Part shown: piece after piece, positions 11,482-22,999 of the stretch | Numbering within the stretch: the first letter of the stretch is position 1 | Layout: each line of letters begins with the position of its first letter | Origin: Bubalus kerabau | Taxonomy: Eukaryota > Chordata > Mammalia > Artiodactyla > Bovidae | Reading direction: 5' to 3' | DNA length: 64,000 nt | Assembly (NCBI RefSeq): GCF_029407905.1 | Contig: NC_073637.1 | Span: 54,870,501 to 54,934,500, forward strand | The notes under the pieces: generated by a model | What the model was told of the DNA's origin: nothing | Database searches by the model: none | Seen by the model: the letters and a program-made list of their open reading frames with translations, nothing else | Program-made: the position numbers and the translations under genes

Positions 11482-12071
11482 TGTGTATTCAGGGGTAAGT
11501 CATACTCAGGGATTCTCTGAACTATATTTAGAACTTTATTGTAAATCTAAATTTATTCCAAATTATTCTAAAAAAGTTTATATTATTTATGAAAAGAAAG
11601 ATCAATCTAAATATTTATTTGTAGAGAAACAACAACAAAAAAATACATTGTAGAATAGTTAGACAAGATTTAACAATTAATTAGCCAAGTTTATATTTGT
11701 TAATATAGATAGAGCTCATACAGTTTTGGGAAGCAAATTACAGAACAACACAGGATTTAATTAGAATTAAGAACATGTTAAAAATTACATATTTTTCTTC
11801 TGTATTTATATATATGTAGGAGATTTTTAACTTGTGAATACACTTAATTTATTAATAACAATGCAATATTACAGGGGAGGGCAACATAAGAATTCACTTT
11901 AATCTGTAATACTTTGTTAAAGAAAAATGCAGCAAATTTGCATATAAAACAAGATCACTTTGCTCAAAGCTACTTGTGTACTTAAAACTAATAAAATATA
12001 TATGTCAAGTATATCTCAATAAAACTAGAGGGAAAAAACTGTCATAAAACCATCAATATGAATTCCATTTG
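11482..12071. other. Unassigned AT-rich spacer between BovB copies
   Basis: About 0.6 kb of low-complexity AT-rich sequence with no gene or recognised repeat. It forms part of the loop of the BovB inverted repeat. Confidence 0.5.
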
Positions 12072-12220
12072 CTGTTGTTCAGTTTCCTAGTCATGTCTGA
12101 CTCTTTGCAACCCCACGAACTGCAGCACACCAGGCCTCCCTGTCCCTCACCATCTCTCAGAGTTTGCACAAGTTCTTGTCCATATTATTGGGCATCAAAC
12201 CATCTCATCCTCTGTCACCT
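12072..12220 (-). mobile_element. BovB 3' end fragment
   Basis: Reversed BovB tail: TTGTTCAGTTTCCTAGTCATG, then the CAGCACACCAGGCCTCCCTG block and CCATCTCATCCTCTGTCACC. Only about 150 bp. Confidence 0.85.
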
Positions 12221-12603
12221 CATATATCTCATTAGAATTCCCATTAGGTAGTTCTAATTTTCACCTCTTCATTTTCTGTGTTTTATCTAAATTTCTGTAT
12301 TGGATTATATATGGACTGTGGTTCAACATCAACTATTTTGTCTCTGTCAGTATCCTTTAACTCTCAAATCCAGCTTGTCTTTTCATCCTCATTAATCTCA
12401 TTCCAATTTTAATGAAGTCTTTTAATCTTCTCACAAGTCTACTGCCTGTTGCTTTTAACTTAATTTGGCCTCCTGTCTCTGGCTCATCCGCATTCTGACT
12501 CATCCTATGGCTGATCAATGTTCCTCAGGCAAAACACTGATTTCATCCTTCCCTGCTCAACCACCTTAAATGACATCCAAGTGTCAATTAAATTAAACAC
12601 AAA
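12221..12603. other. Unassigned spacer
   Basis: CT-rich single-copy-like sequence with no coding potential and no recognised repeat family. Confidence 0.45.
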
Positions 12604-15600
12604 TCAGATCAGCTCAGTCACTCAGTCGTGTCTGACTCCTTGTGACCCCATGAATCGCAGCACGCCAGGCCTCCCTGTCCATCACCAACCCCCGGAGTTC
12701 ACTCAGACTCACGTCCATCGAGTAGGTGATGCCATCCAGCCATCTCATCCTCTGTCATCCCCTTCTCCTCCTGCCCCCAATCCCTCCCAGAATCAGAGTC
12801 TTTTCCAATGAGTCAACTCTTCACATGAGGTGGCCAAAGTACTGGAGGTTCAGCTTTAGCATCATTTCTTCCAAAGAAATCCCAGGGCTGATCTCCTTCA
12901 GAATGGACTGGTTGGATCTGCTTGCAGTCCAAGGGACTCTCAAGAGTCTTCTCCAACACCACAGTTCAAAAGCATCAATTTTTTGGCGCTCAGTCTTCTT
13001 CACAGTCCAACTCTCACATCCATACATGACCACAGGAAAAACCAGAGCCTTGATTAGAGGAACCTTTGTTGGCAAAGTAGTGTCTCTGCTTTTGAATATG
13101 CTATCTAGGTTGGCCATAACTTTCCTTCCAAGGAGTAAGTGTCTTTTAATTTCATGGCTGCAGTCAACATCTGCAGTGATTTTGGAGCCCTAAAAAATAA
13201 AGTCTGACACTGTTTCCCCATCTATTTCCCATGAAGTGGTGGGACCGGATGCCATGATCTTCATTTTCTGAATGTTGAGCTTTAAGCCAACTTTTTCACT
13301 CTCCACTTTCACTTTCATCAACAGGCTTTTTAGTTCCTCTTCACTTTCTGCCATAAGGGTGGTGTCATCTGCATATTTGAGGTTATTGATATTTCTCCCG
13401 GCAAACTTGATTCCAGCTTGTGTTTCTTCCAGTCCAGCGTTTCTCATGATTTACTCTGCATATAAGTTAAATAAACAGGGTGACAATATACAGCCTTGAC
13501 AAACTCCTTTTCCTATTTGGAACCAGTCTGTTGTTCCATGTCCAGTTCTAACTGTTGCTTCCTGACCAGCATGCAAATTTCTCAAGAGGCAGATCAGGTG
13601 GTCTGGTATTCCCACCTCTTGAAGAATTTTCCACAGTTTATTTTGATCCACACAGTCAAAGGCTTTGGCCTATAGTCAATAAAGCAGAAATAGATTTTTT
13701 TTCTGGAACTCTCTTGCTTTTTCTATCATCCAGTGGATGTTGGCAATTTGATCTCTCATTCCTCTGCCTTTTCTAAAACCAGCTTGAACATCAGGAATTT
13801 CATGGTTCACATATTGCTGAAGCCTGGCTTGGAGAATTTTGAGCATTACTTTGCTAGCGTGTGAGATGAGTGCAATTGTGTGGTAGTTTGAGCATTCTTT
13901 GGCATTGCCTTTCTTTGGGATTGGAATGAAAACTGACCTTTTCCAGTCCTGTGGCCACTGCTGAGTTGTCCAAATTTGCTGGCATATTGAGTGCAACACT
14001 TTCACAGTATCATCTTTCAGGATTTGGAATAGCTCAACTGGAATTCAATCACTTCCACTAGCTTTGTTTGTAGTGATGCTTTCTAAGGCCCACTTGACTT
14101 CACATTCCAGGATGTCTGGCTCTAGGTCAGTGATCACACCATTGTGCTTATCTGGGTCGTGAAGATCTTTTTTGTACAGTTCTTCTGTGTATTCTTGCCA
14201 TCTCTTCTTAATATCTTCTGCTTCTGTTAGGTCCATACCATTTCTGTCCTTTATCGAGCCCATCTTTGCCTCAAATGTTCCTTTGGTATCTCTGATTTTC
14301 TTGAAGAGATCCCTAGTCTTTCCCATACTGTTGTTTTCCTCTATTTCTTTGCATTGATCACTGAAGAAGGCTTTCTTATCTCTTCTTGCTATATTTTGGA
14401 ACTCTGCATTCAGATGCTTATATCTTTCCTTTTCTCCTTTGCTTTTCACTTCTCTTCTTTCCACACCTATTTGTAAGACCTCCCCAGACAGCCATCTTGC
14501 TTTTTTGCCTTTCTTTTCTATGGGAATGGTCTTGATCCCTGTCTCATGTACAACGTCATGAACCTCATTCCATAGTTCATCAGGCAATCTATCTATCAGA
14601 ACTAGGCCCTTAAATCTATTTCTCACTTCCACTGTATAATCATAAGGGATTTGATTTAGGTCATACCTGAATGGTCTAGTGGTTTTCCCTACTTTCTTCA
14701 ATTTAAGTCTGAATTTGGCAATAAGGAGTTCATGATCTGAGCCACAGTCAGCTCCTGGTCTTGTTTTTGCTGACTGTGTAGAGCTTCTCCATCTTTGACT
14801 GCAAAGAATATAATCAATCTGATTTTGGTGTTGACCATCTGGTGATGTCCATGTGTAGAGTCTTCTCTTGTGTTGTTGGAAGAGGGTGTTTGTTATGACC
14901 AGTGCATTTTCTTGGCAAAACTCTATTAGTCTTTGCCCTGCTTCATTCCGTATTCCAAGGCCAAATTTGCCTGTTACTCCAGGTGTTTCTTGACTTCCTA
15001 CTTTTGCATTCCAGTCCCCTATAATGAAAAGGACATCTTTTTTGGGTGTTAGTTCTAAAAGGTCTTGTAGGTCTTCATAGAACCGTTCAACTTCAGCTTC
15101 TTCAGAGTTACTGGTTGGGGCATAGACTTGGATTACTGTGATATTGAATGGTTTGCCTTGGAAACGAACAGAGATCATTCTGTCGTTTTTGAGATTGCAT
15201 CCAAGTACTGCATTTCGGACTCTTTTGTTGACCATGATGGCCACTCCATTTTTTCTGAGGGATTCCTGCCCGCAGTAGTAGATGTAATGGTCATCTGAGT
15301 TAAATTCACGCATTCCAGTCCATTTTGGTTCGCTGATTCCTAGAATGTCGACATTCACTCTTGCCATCTCTTGTTTGACCACTTCCAATTTGCCTTGATT
15401 CATGGACCTGACATTCCAGGTTCCTATGCAATATTGCTCTTTACAGCATCGGACCTTGCTTCTATCACCAGTCACATCCACAGCTGGGTATTCTTTTTGC
15501 TTTGGCTCCATCCCTTCATTCTTTCTGGAGTTATTTCTCCACTGATCTCCAGTAGCATATTGGGCACCTACTGACCTGGGGAGTTTCTCTTTCAGTATCC

Positions 15601-15827
15601 TATCATTTTGCCTTTTCATACCATTCATGTGGTTCTCAAGGCATGAATACTGAAGTGTTTTGCCATTCCCTTCTCCAGTGGACCACATTCTGTCAAATGT
15701 CTCCACCATGACCCGCCCTTTTTGGGTTGCCCCACAGGCATGGCTTATTTTCATTTAGTTAGACAAGGCTGTGATCCTAGTGTGATTAGATTGACTAGTT
15801 TTCTGTGAGTATGGTTTCAGTGTGTTT
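12604..15827 (-). mobile_element. BovB LINE, nearly full-length copy (left-pointing arm of inverted pair)
   Basis: 3' end at 12604 (GATCAGCTCAGTCACTCAGTC, reversed tail); 5' truncation at about 15827, some 225 bp short of the 5' start seen in the copy at 8047. Same subfamily as that copy, with long identical stretches in the endonuclease region. No clear TSD. Confidence 0.95.
12821..15754 (-). pseudogene. BovB endonuclease/reverse transcriptase ORF, few lesions
   Basis: The frame opens with ATG at 15752-15754 and runs 569 codons to a TGA at 14045-14047, a GGA to TGA change in KASGSD/GI. Beyond it the same frame resumes: 13676-14005 (palm, ending in a frameshift in an A run), 13451-13651 (PDHLICLLRNLHAGQ to NLYAE, where TAC became TAA), 13190-13447 (with the intact catalytic YADDTTL) and 12821-13117 (C-terminal, ending where CGA became TGA). 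Endonuclease motifs GTWNVRS, SEPKW (Glu kept), GDWNAKVG, IDYIL and SDHELL all look intact. It is the best preserved BovB ORF here, broken mainly by point stops plus an indel pair that restores the frame. The endonuclease part alone could be encoded if transcribed, but there is no evidence of expression. Confidence 0.9.
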
Positions 15828-16027
15828 GCCCACATGTGCCTAATTTTCAAATAATTCCACAAAATGGCTTCAACAAACCTTTACAATCTTAGGCACTTCT
15901 GCTGCACATTTAAGTAATATTTTAGTTTTTTAGCACAACCCATTGCTCCCAAGCAATTTTCATGCCTTTCCACCTTCATTCCTCTGCACCCATTAATTCT
16001 TCAATTTGGACTGACTTCTTCAAATAC

Positions 16028-16803
16028 TGAGAGAGTCAGTTCCTAAGCAGGTTGATAAGAAGTCCGGGGTTCCCCAAGGGGAGAGGGGTCTGGAATTCTC
16101 AAGGAGGAGGAAAGGGCAATTTTTTTTTTCCTCTACATTCCTTAGAATTATATAACAATAATGTATGCTGCTTGAGGACAGTTTCTGGAAAAAATTTTCT
16201 GGCTTATTCTGTTATCTTAATATGTAAATTATGGGAGTGGGTCTGCTGCTGTTGCTGCTGCTAAGTCGCTTCAGTTGTGTCCGACTCTGTGTGACCCCAT
16301 AGATGGCAGCCCACCCGGCTCCCCCATCCCTGGGATTCTCCAGGCAAGAACACTGGAGTGGGTTGCCATTTCCTTCCCCAGTGCATGAAAGTGAAAAGTG
16401 AAAGTGAAGTTGCTCAGTCGTGTCCGACCTCAGCGACCCCATGAATGGCAGCCTACCCGGCTCCTCCATCCATGGAATTTTCCAGGCAAGAGTACTGGAA
16501 TGGGGTGCCATTGCCATCTAGTAAGGTCTTTACAATCTCCAGACATTCTTTTCATTCACTGTAATAATTGATTAAAAGTATATAACTCCATTGCTAACAC
16601 TAGCAAGGGGGTGCTCTTTCTGTCCCCTTCTGATATCTATGTCAGAAGCTTTCTGACACAGAAACTTTCTCTTTATACTTTAATAAAACTCTATTACACA
16701 AAAGCTCTGAGCAATCAAGGCTCGTTTCTGTTGCTAGATTGAATTCTTCTCCTCCAGAGGCCAAGAATCCCAGTGTCTTTCGTGGTTCAGCAACAACTTT
16801 TCA
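16028..16803 (+). mobile_element. Solo LTR, class I endogenous retrovirus type (copy 1)
   Basis: The LTR begins TGAGAGAGTCAGTTCC and ends CAACAACTTTTCA (TG...CA). A 4-bp TSD, ATAC, lies at 16024-16027 and 16804-16807. AATAAA is at 16682-16687. It is homologous to the minus-strand LTR at 28967-29967. Without the internal Bov-A2 it is about 500 bp. No gag, pol or env flanks it, so it is a recombination-derived solo LTR. A 4-bp TSD fits gammaretrovirus-like (class I) integrases; the family name is not established here. Confidence 0.85.
16243..16518 (-). mobile_element. Bov-A2 SINE inside the LTR
   Basis: Reversed dimer: (CTG)n-CTAAGTCGCTTCAG start, two Bov-A units joined by GTGAAAAGTGAAAGTGAAG, and end TGCCATTGCCATC. 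It splits the LTR U3 and so is younger than the LTR. Confidence 0.93.
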
Positions 16804-16984
16804 ATACTTTGCCTTCTTAAATCTTATCTATTCTTCGAGGGGAAAAAAACTTTAATCATGTTCTTCTGTGATATTTTTTTCTAATCAATGTTGTTTTGCC
16901 TCTTATCCTGTCCAAAAATGTAACATCTTTATTTTGTAAACACACATAGCATTTAACGTGTACCTTTTAATGACACGTGAGTAT

Positions 16985-17110
16985 GCTGCCAAGTCGCTTC
17001 AGTCATGTCCAACTCTGTGTGACCCCATGGACTGCAGCCTACCAGGCTTCTCCGTCCATGGGATTCTCCAGGCAAGAACACTGGAGTGGGTTGCCATTTC
17101 CTTCTCCAAT
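16985..17110 (-). mobile_element. Bov-A monomer SINE with TSD
   Basis: Reversed single Bov-A unit, GCTGCCAAGTCGCTTCAG to GCCATTTCCTTCTCCAAT. The 10-bp TSD ACGTGAGTAT lies at 16975-16984 and 17111-17120. Confidence 0.93.
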
Positions 17111-17166
17111 ACGTGAGTATAGACAGATTTAAACTTCCCTTAAACCTTTGTAAATTGTTACCCTTG

Positions 17167-17575
17167 GACTGTGAAGAAAGCTGAGAGCCAAAGAATTGAT
17201 GCTTTTGAACTGTGGTGCTGGAGAAGACTCTTGAGAATCCCTTGCACTGAAAAGAGATCCAACCAGTCCATCCTAAAGGAGACCAGTCCTGAGTGTTCAT
17301 TGGAAGGACTGATGCTGAAGCTGAAACTCCAATACTTTGGCCACCTCATGCGAAGAGTTGACTCATTGGAAAAGACCCTAATGCTGGGAGGGATTGGGGG
17401 CAGGAGGAGAAGGGGAGGACAGAGGATGAGATGGCTGGATAGCATCACCGACTCGATGGATATGAGTTTGGGTGGACTCTGGGAGTTTGTGATGGACAGG
17501 GAGGCCTGGCGTGCTGCGATTCATGAGGTCACAAAGAGTCAGACAGGACTAAGCAACTGAACTGAACTGAACTGA
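17167..17575 (+). mobile_element. BovB LINE 3' end, 5'-truncated, with TSD
   Basis: Only the last 0.4 kb is present. The C-terminal ORF segment (17171-17560; RIDAFELWCWRRLLRIP to TKSQTGLSN) is open, followed by ACTGA repeats. The TSD ACCCTTG lies at 17160-17166 and 17576-17582. The C-terminal segment has no catalytic residues and is no gene on its own. Confidence 0.93.
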
Positions 17576-17582
17576 ACCCTTG

Positions 17583-18486
17583 AGAGGTTAGGATTTATGC
17601 CAAACATATTAGTTGGTATAGTTTAGAATATAAGTTAATCTTAGATATATTTGGATATAATTTATAGAATTGAAAAAATATGCTAAAATTATTTAGCATT
17701 AAAATATTTGATATAATTATGGAAATTACTTGAGGTGGGATAGTAATAATGTGGAGATTCAGGTATGACTAGTAACTCAATACCTGAGTAACCAACTGAG
17801 CAATCACCCTTTGAGTAAAATATGTAAAAACTCCAAAGCAGCAGTTCACAGGAAAAAACAGCTCATTTTTGAGTTAATGAATGTCGATCAACAAGACTAC
17901 TGCACTGGATAAAAAAGAATTGTTCAGGAAAGTACTGTTTTGATGATAATAATTTAATAGATTACTTATAATTATTTTTATATATGATATTAAGGTTTTT
18001 ACTCATATCCTTGTGATAATAATAAAAAAATTAGCCTTTCTTTTGACTAAATTAAGCTTTTTATTTCAGTGAACGAATTATCATTCCTCTGCTTTTTTCT
18101 AAACATATTAAAATAAAGGAATAGAGTGTTTTCAAAATTTCAGGATGGCAAACATTGAAAAGTAAAGGCATTATAGAAGTAAAATCCTAATTTAATGTTA
18201 ACATTTTATTTATGATGAATTATGATAAAAAGATACAAATGTATAGAAACTACTTGTCTCTTCTCTTTTTTAAGTGAGAGAGTTAAACATGTTCTGGCCA
18301 AGTGCATACGATAGATTAGTGTAGTTTTTTCAAAGTGTATTCTGAAAAATAACAACATTTCTAGATGTTAAGTGGAAGAGGTTCTGAAGCAAATTTGCCA
18401 AACTACATATAATAGCCATCTTTTGGAGAGCTACAATGTGAATTAACATATATATAACTCAGAATTCTCATTATAAATATTACTGG
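17583..18486. other. Unassigned AT-rich DNA
   Basis: No gene or recognised repeat seen. Confidence 0.5.
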
Positions 18487-18499
18487 TTAAGTGTATTTA

Positions 18500-18710
18500 A
18501 GGCTTCCCCGGTAGCTCAGAAGGTAAAGAATTTGTCTGAAATGTGAGAGACCCAGGTTCCATCCCTGGGTCGGGAAGATGCCCTGGAGAAGGGAATGGCT
18601 ACCCACTCAAGTATTCTTGCCTGGAGAATTCCATGGATAGAGGACCCTGGTGGGCTATAGTCTATGGAGTCACAAAGAGTCAGACATGACTGAGTGACTC
18701 ACTCTTTCAC
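18500..18710 (+). mobile_element. Bov-tA SINE with perfect TSD
   Basis: tRNA-like head and Bov-A body. The 13-bp TSD TTAAGTGTATTTA lies at 18487-18499 and 18711-18723. Confidence 0.95.
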
Positions 18711-18767
18711 TTAAGTGTATTTAGCCTGACAATTCCCAAATTTACAGCATGGAATTATTTTTATATA

Positions 18768-18784
18768 GAGGTCCCCCCCCCCAG
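18768..18784. repeat. Short poly-C tract
   Basis: A run of about ten C in otherwise AT-rich sequence. Confidence 0.7.
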
Positions 18785-18884
18785 CATTTTTTTCTTAAAA
18801 ACTTTTTTTAAAACTCTTTTTCTTAAAAGAGTTTGGAAAATGCTATACAAGATTCCCATCATTGGTCCTTCTTACATCAAATAT

Positions 18885-19200
18885 TTACTGAATATCTTAC
18901 ACAACCCAAACACTCCTTATGTGCAGAATTTATAGAAATACAAGGCACATTCCTTGTAGTCAAGAGTTCTCACAGTATAACAAGGAGGAAGACATCATAA
19001 CACTTTATTATGTGACATCAGTAGATAGAGCTAAGTGTAGATGGCCATGTTGTAATTGCATAGAATGTTACCTGCATATTTATCTATAACTATTTACAAA
19101 TCACTGATAGGAGTTGGCTCAAGGTAGTCTTAGTGACATAAATAATAAAGCTGAGTTTTAAAGAATGAGAAATTTTACAGACAAGCAAAGATATAGCCTG
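18885..19200. mobile_element. Ancient mammalian interspersed repeat remnant (family unresolved)
   Basis: The order of words (AATATTTACTGAATATCTTA, a decayed 'cumulative total' region, AGTTCTCACAGTATAACAAGG, GCTGAGTTTTAAAGAATGAG) follows a common diverged mammalian repeat that I associate with the MIR/L2 class. Recognition is from memory and the divergence is high. Confidence 0.4.
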
Positions 19201-19481
19201 TGAAAAATGAAAGAGGGCTTAAAATACTATTGATAATTTAAATAACAGTTGGTGCTTTGAAATAGAATTCATAACTTGAGAGAAGGGAGTAGTAAGAGAA
19301 GACACAATCTGCTTAGGGCAGATTCTTCAATATCATCTAAGACTTGTGGACATCACGGTCCATTGGAATAACTTAAACAAAATGACATAAACCAACATGT
19401 TTTAGAGTTCTGTTAATGGATGAGAGTGGTAACTGTGTAGACTAAATTATACATCACTAAATTATCATTGTATAGAATGCA

Positions 19482-21767
19482 TTAGAAGAAAGGGAGTAGC
19501 CATCATAGTCAACAAAAGAGTCTGAAATGCAGTACCTGGATGCAATCTCAAAAATGACATAATGATCTCTATTCATTTCCAAGGCAAACCATTCAGTATC
19601 ACAGTAATCCAAGTCTACACCCCGACCAATCACGCTGAAGAAGCTGAAGTTGATTGCATCTAAGAAGACATACAAGACCTTCTAAAACTAATCCAAAAAA
19701 AAAAAAAAAAAAATGTCCTTTTCATTATAGGGGACTGGAATGCAAAAGTAGGAAGTCAAGAAATACCTGGAGTAATGGGAAAATTTGGCCTTGGAGTACA
19801 GAATGAAGCAGGGCAAAGGCTAACAGAGTTTTGCCAACAAAACACACTGGTTATAGCAAACACCCTCTTCCAACAACACAAGAGAAAACTCTACACATGG
19901 TTATCATCAGATGGTCAATACTGAAATCAGATTGATTATATTTTTTGCAGCCAAAGATAGAGAAGCTGTATACAGTCAGCAAAAAAAAAAAAAAAAAAAA
20001 AAAAAGACTGGGAGCTGACTGTGACTCAGATATTGAACTTCTTGCAAAATTCAGACTTAAATTGAAGAAAGCAGAGAAAACCACTAGACCATTCAGGTAC
20101 GACCTAAATCAAACCCCTTACGACTATACAGTGGAAGTGTGTCAGGAGCCCTGTTAGGCATTACTGACAAAATGGAGACATGGCCCCAACTCCCTCTCCT
20201 TGTCCAGCAGGCACAGACCAGGGATGAAGGAATTAGGCCTTGTGATTCTGACTTGTTTTTTCCTCTCCTTGGCTGAGTTGACTGAAAGGAATATTAAGGT
20301 GCTTCTTGTTCTTGAGAGGAGCATGAGAAGGCACAAAGCCTTCTGCAGCTGTGCCTGGAGAATAATTCATAAATTTAATCATTGACATTCATTCAAGGAC
20401 CTTTACAGAAGAGTGTTCTAGGATGAGCATGTAGGCCGCAGCTTGAGGCCATGAGAGGGATTGCTATCTGAAACCTATTTATGAGGGAAATGTTTATGGC
20501 AAAGGAGTTTGCTGAATTTAGGGCTTAGGAATAATTAAAATAGTTAGAAGCTAAGAATTAAGGAATGTTGTAATGTTAGCATATTTTACTAGAGCTTATA
20601 GAGATTAGGAATTTTGGAGATATTAGTGGTTAGAAGCCTTTCTAGAGAAAGTGAGTTCAGGATACTAGGGGCAAACAGGATTTAGAAAGATAAGAAATAA
20701 ACTGAGGAATGTGGTATGCAGCCCAGACATTAGCATGAGTTACTATGTATTCACAAGGACACATGAGAAGAAGTGGATAAGAGAATCTCTGAGGCAGGAA
20801 CTCCTTTTGAGGGGCAACAGTGATTTATGGAGACAACAAATCTGGGTCGGGGGAACTGAAAATGTCAAACCTCTGACCTAATGCTTTTGTAAAAGTATAA
20901 AAGAGAATCTTAAGCTTGAAATAAATATGCAGTCCAAGAAAACTGAGAGGCTGCATCGTTTCTCGCCGACACCACCCATCCCTTCAGGTTGATTCCCTGG
21001 CTGCTAGAGCTGGACTCCGGCAGAAGTGACAAAGAGATTCAAGGGATTAGATCTGATATACAGAGTGCCTGAAGAACTATGGCCAGAGGTTCGTGACACT
21101 GTACAGGAGGCAGTGATCAAGACCATCCACAAGAAAAAGAAACGCAAAAAGGAAAAATGGCTGTCTGAGGAGGGCTTAAGAATAGCTGAGAAAGAAGAGA
21201 AGCTAAAGACAAAGGAGAAAAGGAAAGCTATACCCATTTGCAAGCAGAGTTCCAAAGAATAGCAGGGAGAGATAAGAAAGCCTTCCTCAGAGATCAGTGC
21301 AAAGAAATAGAAGAAAACAATAGAATGGGAAAGACTAGAGATCTCTTCAAGAAAATTAGAGATACCAAGGGAATATTTCATGCAAAGATGGGCTCAATAA
21401 AGGACAGAAATGGTATGGACCTAACAGAAACAGAAGATATTAAGAAGAGGTGGCAAGAATACACAGAAAAGCTATACCAAAAAAGATCTTCATGACCCAG
21501 ATAACCACAATGGTGTGGTGTGATCACTCACCTTGAGCTTGGCATCCTGTAATACAAAGTCAAGTGTGCCTTAAGAAGTATCACTACGAACAAAACTAGT
21601 GGAGGTGATGGAATTCCAGTTGAGCTATTTCAAATCCTAAAAGATAATGCTGTGAAATTGTTTCACTCAATATGCCAGCAAATTTGGAAAACTGAACAGT
21701 GGCCACGGGACTGTAAACAGTCAGTTTTCTTTCTAATACCTAAGAAAGGCAATGCCTAAGAATGCTT
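19482..21767 (+). mobile_element. BovB LINE fragment split by a solo LTR
   Basis: The first part, 19482-20139, covers the endonuclease (GGGGACTGGAATGCAAAAGT at about 19730). The second part, 21023-21767, covers the linker and the start of RT (21026-21262 and 21238-21495, RFKGLDLIYRVPEELW and FQRIAGRDKKAFLRDQ). The SDH motif reads SDIE. Both ends are missing: the 5' end through truncation, the 3' end because the sequence stops at 21767 directly against an L1. Two A-rich sites inside the copy are expanded to about 19 and 24 A (19693-19711 and 19980-20004). Dead. Confidence 0.9.
20140..21022 (+). mobile_element. Solo LTR, class II (ERVK-like) type, 883 bp
   Basis: Begins TGTCAGGAGCCCTG and ends GGACTCCGGCA (TG...CA). 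A 6-bp TSD, GAAGTG, lies at 20134-20139 and 21023-21028, inside the BovB fragment. It has a TATA box (TATAAAAG at 20896-20903) and AATAAA (20920-20925). A 6-bp TSD is usual for betaretrovirus-like elements. No coding region of the provirus remains. The small open frame at 20200-20385 is not a gene. Confidence 0.85.
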
Positions 21768-22674
21768 GTGCTTTTGGTATCGTATAAAAAAAAAAAAAAA
21801 TTGTCCTTACCAATGTTAAGGAACTTTGTCTTATTATAACTTTATGATTTTAAATCTGATTTAAGTCATTAACCCATTTTGAATTGATTTTTGTGTATGG
21901 GGTAAGGTACGGGTCCAGTTTCATTTTTCTGCATGTAGATAACCACTTTTCTCAGCACCATTTATTAAAGAGATTATCCTTTCCTCATGTTCGTTCTTGA
22001 CACCTTTATTAAAGATCTGTTGACAACAAAAGCATGGGTTTATTTGGGTTCTTTATTTTGTTCCACTTGACCGTATGTTTGCTTTTATGCCAGTAACATA
22101 TTGTTTTGGTTACTATGACTTTATATCATTTGAAGCCAGAAAGTGTGATGCTCCCACATTTGTTGTTCTTCTTCAAGGTTACTTTGGCTATTTGGAGTGT
22201 TTCATGGTTTCATATGAATTTCAGAATTTTTTTTCTATTTCTATAAATATTGTGTTTAAGATCTTGATGTGGATTGTATTGAACCTATGGGTCACTTTGT
22301 GCAGTATGGACATTTAAACAAATTTCAAGTCACTTGCTTATTTTGACACTAATCTTTATTCCTTCCATTCAGCTAACTTTGGATTTTATTCATTGCTTTA
22401 ACTTCCTTAAATTGTAAATTGAGATTGTTTGAGATCTTTCTTTTTTTATCATATAACTTTTTAATACTAAAATTTCCTCTTTGTAATGCTTTTGCTGTAC
22501 CTCATAAGTTATAATTAACTATATTTTTATGTTTATCTCTAGGTATTTTTAAGTTCGTTTGTTTTCTCTTTTGCCCAATGGTTGTGCACGATGTGTTAGT
22601 TTTTTCCACAAATTTGTGAATTTTCCTATTTCCTTCATCACTTATTTATAATTTCATTCCATTAAAATCTGAAA

Positions 22675-22793
22675 GGGCTTCTCTGGTAGCTCAGCTGGTA
22701 AAGAATCCACCTGCAATGCAGGAGACCCTGGTTCAATTCCTACTTCAGGAAGACCCCCTGGAGAAGGAATAGATTACCTACTTCAGTATTCTT
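22675..22793 (+). mobile_element. Bov-tA SINE, truncated first unit of a tandem pair
   Basis: tRNA-like head and the first part of the body, ending at CAGTATTCTT, where a second complete Bov-tA begins. Confidence 0.9.
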
Positions 22794-22999
22794 GGGCTTT
22801 CCTGGTGGCTCAGGTGGTAAAGAATCTGCCTGCAATACAGGAGACCTGGATTTGATCCCTGGGTTGGAAAGATCCACTGGAGGAGGGCATGGCAACCCAC
22901 TCCAGTATTCTTGCCTGGAGAATCCCTATGGACAGAGGAGCCTGGCAGGCTGCAGTCCATGGGGTCGCAGAGTTGGTTATGACTGAGTGACTAAGCACA
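22794..22999 (+). mobile_element. Bov-tA SINE, second unit of a tandem pair
   Basis: Complete head and body. The pair as a whole is flanked by AATCTGAAA / AATCAGAAA (22666-22674 and 23001-23009), a TSD with one mismatch, which favours one insertion of a dimeric transcript or later unequal exchange. Confidence 0.9.

Noticed and set aside
20200..20385. 61-codon frame as a small secreted protein
   Set aside because: It lies wholly inside a solo LTR and has no homologous frame.
22675..22999. tRNA genes
   Set aside because: The A-box and B-box like words here and in every other Bov-tA belong to SINE heads that lack a complete cloverleaf and continue into the Bov-A body.
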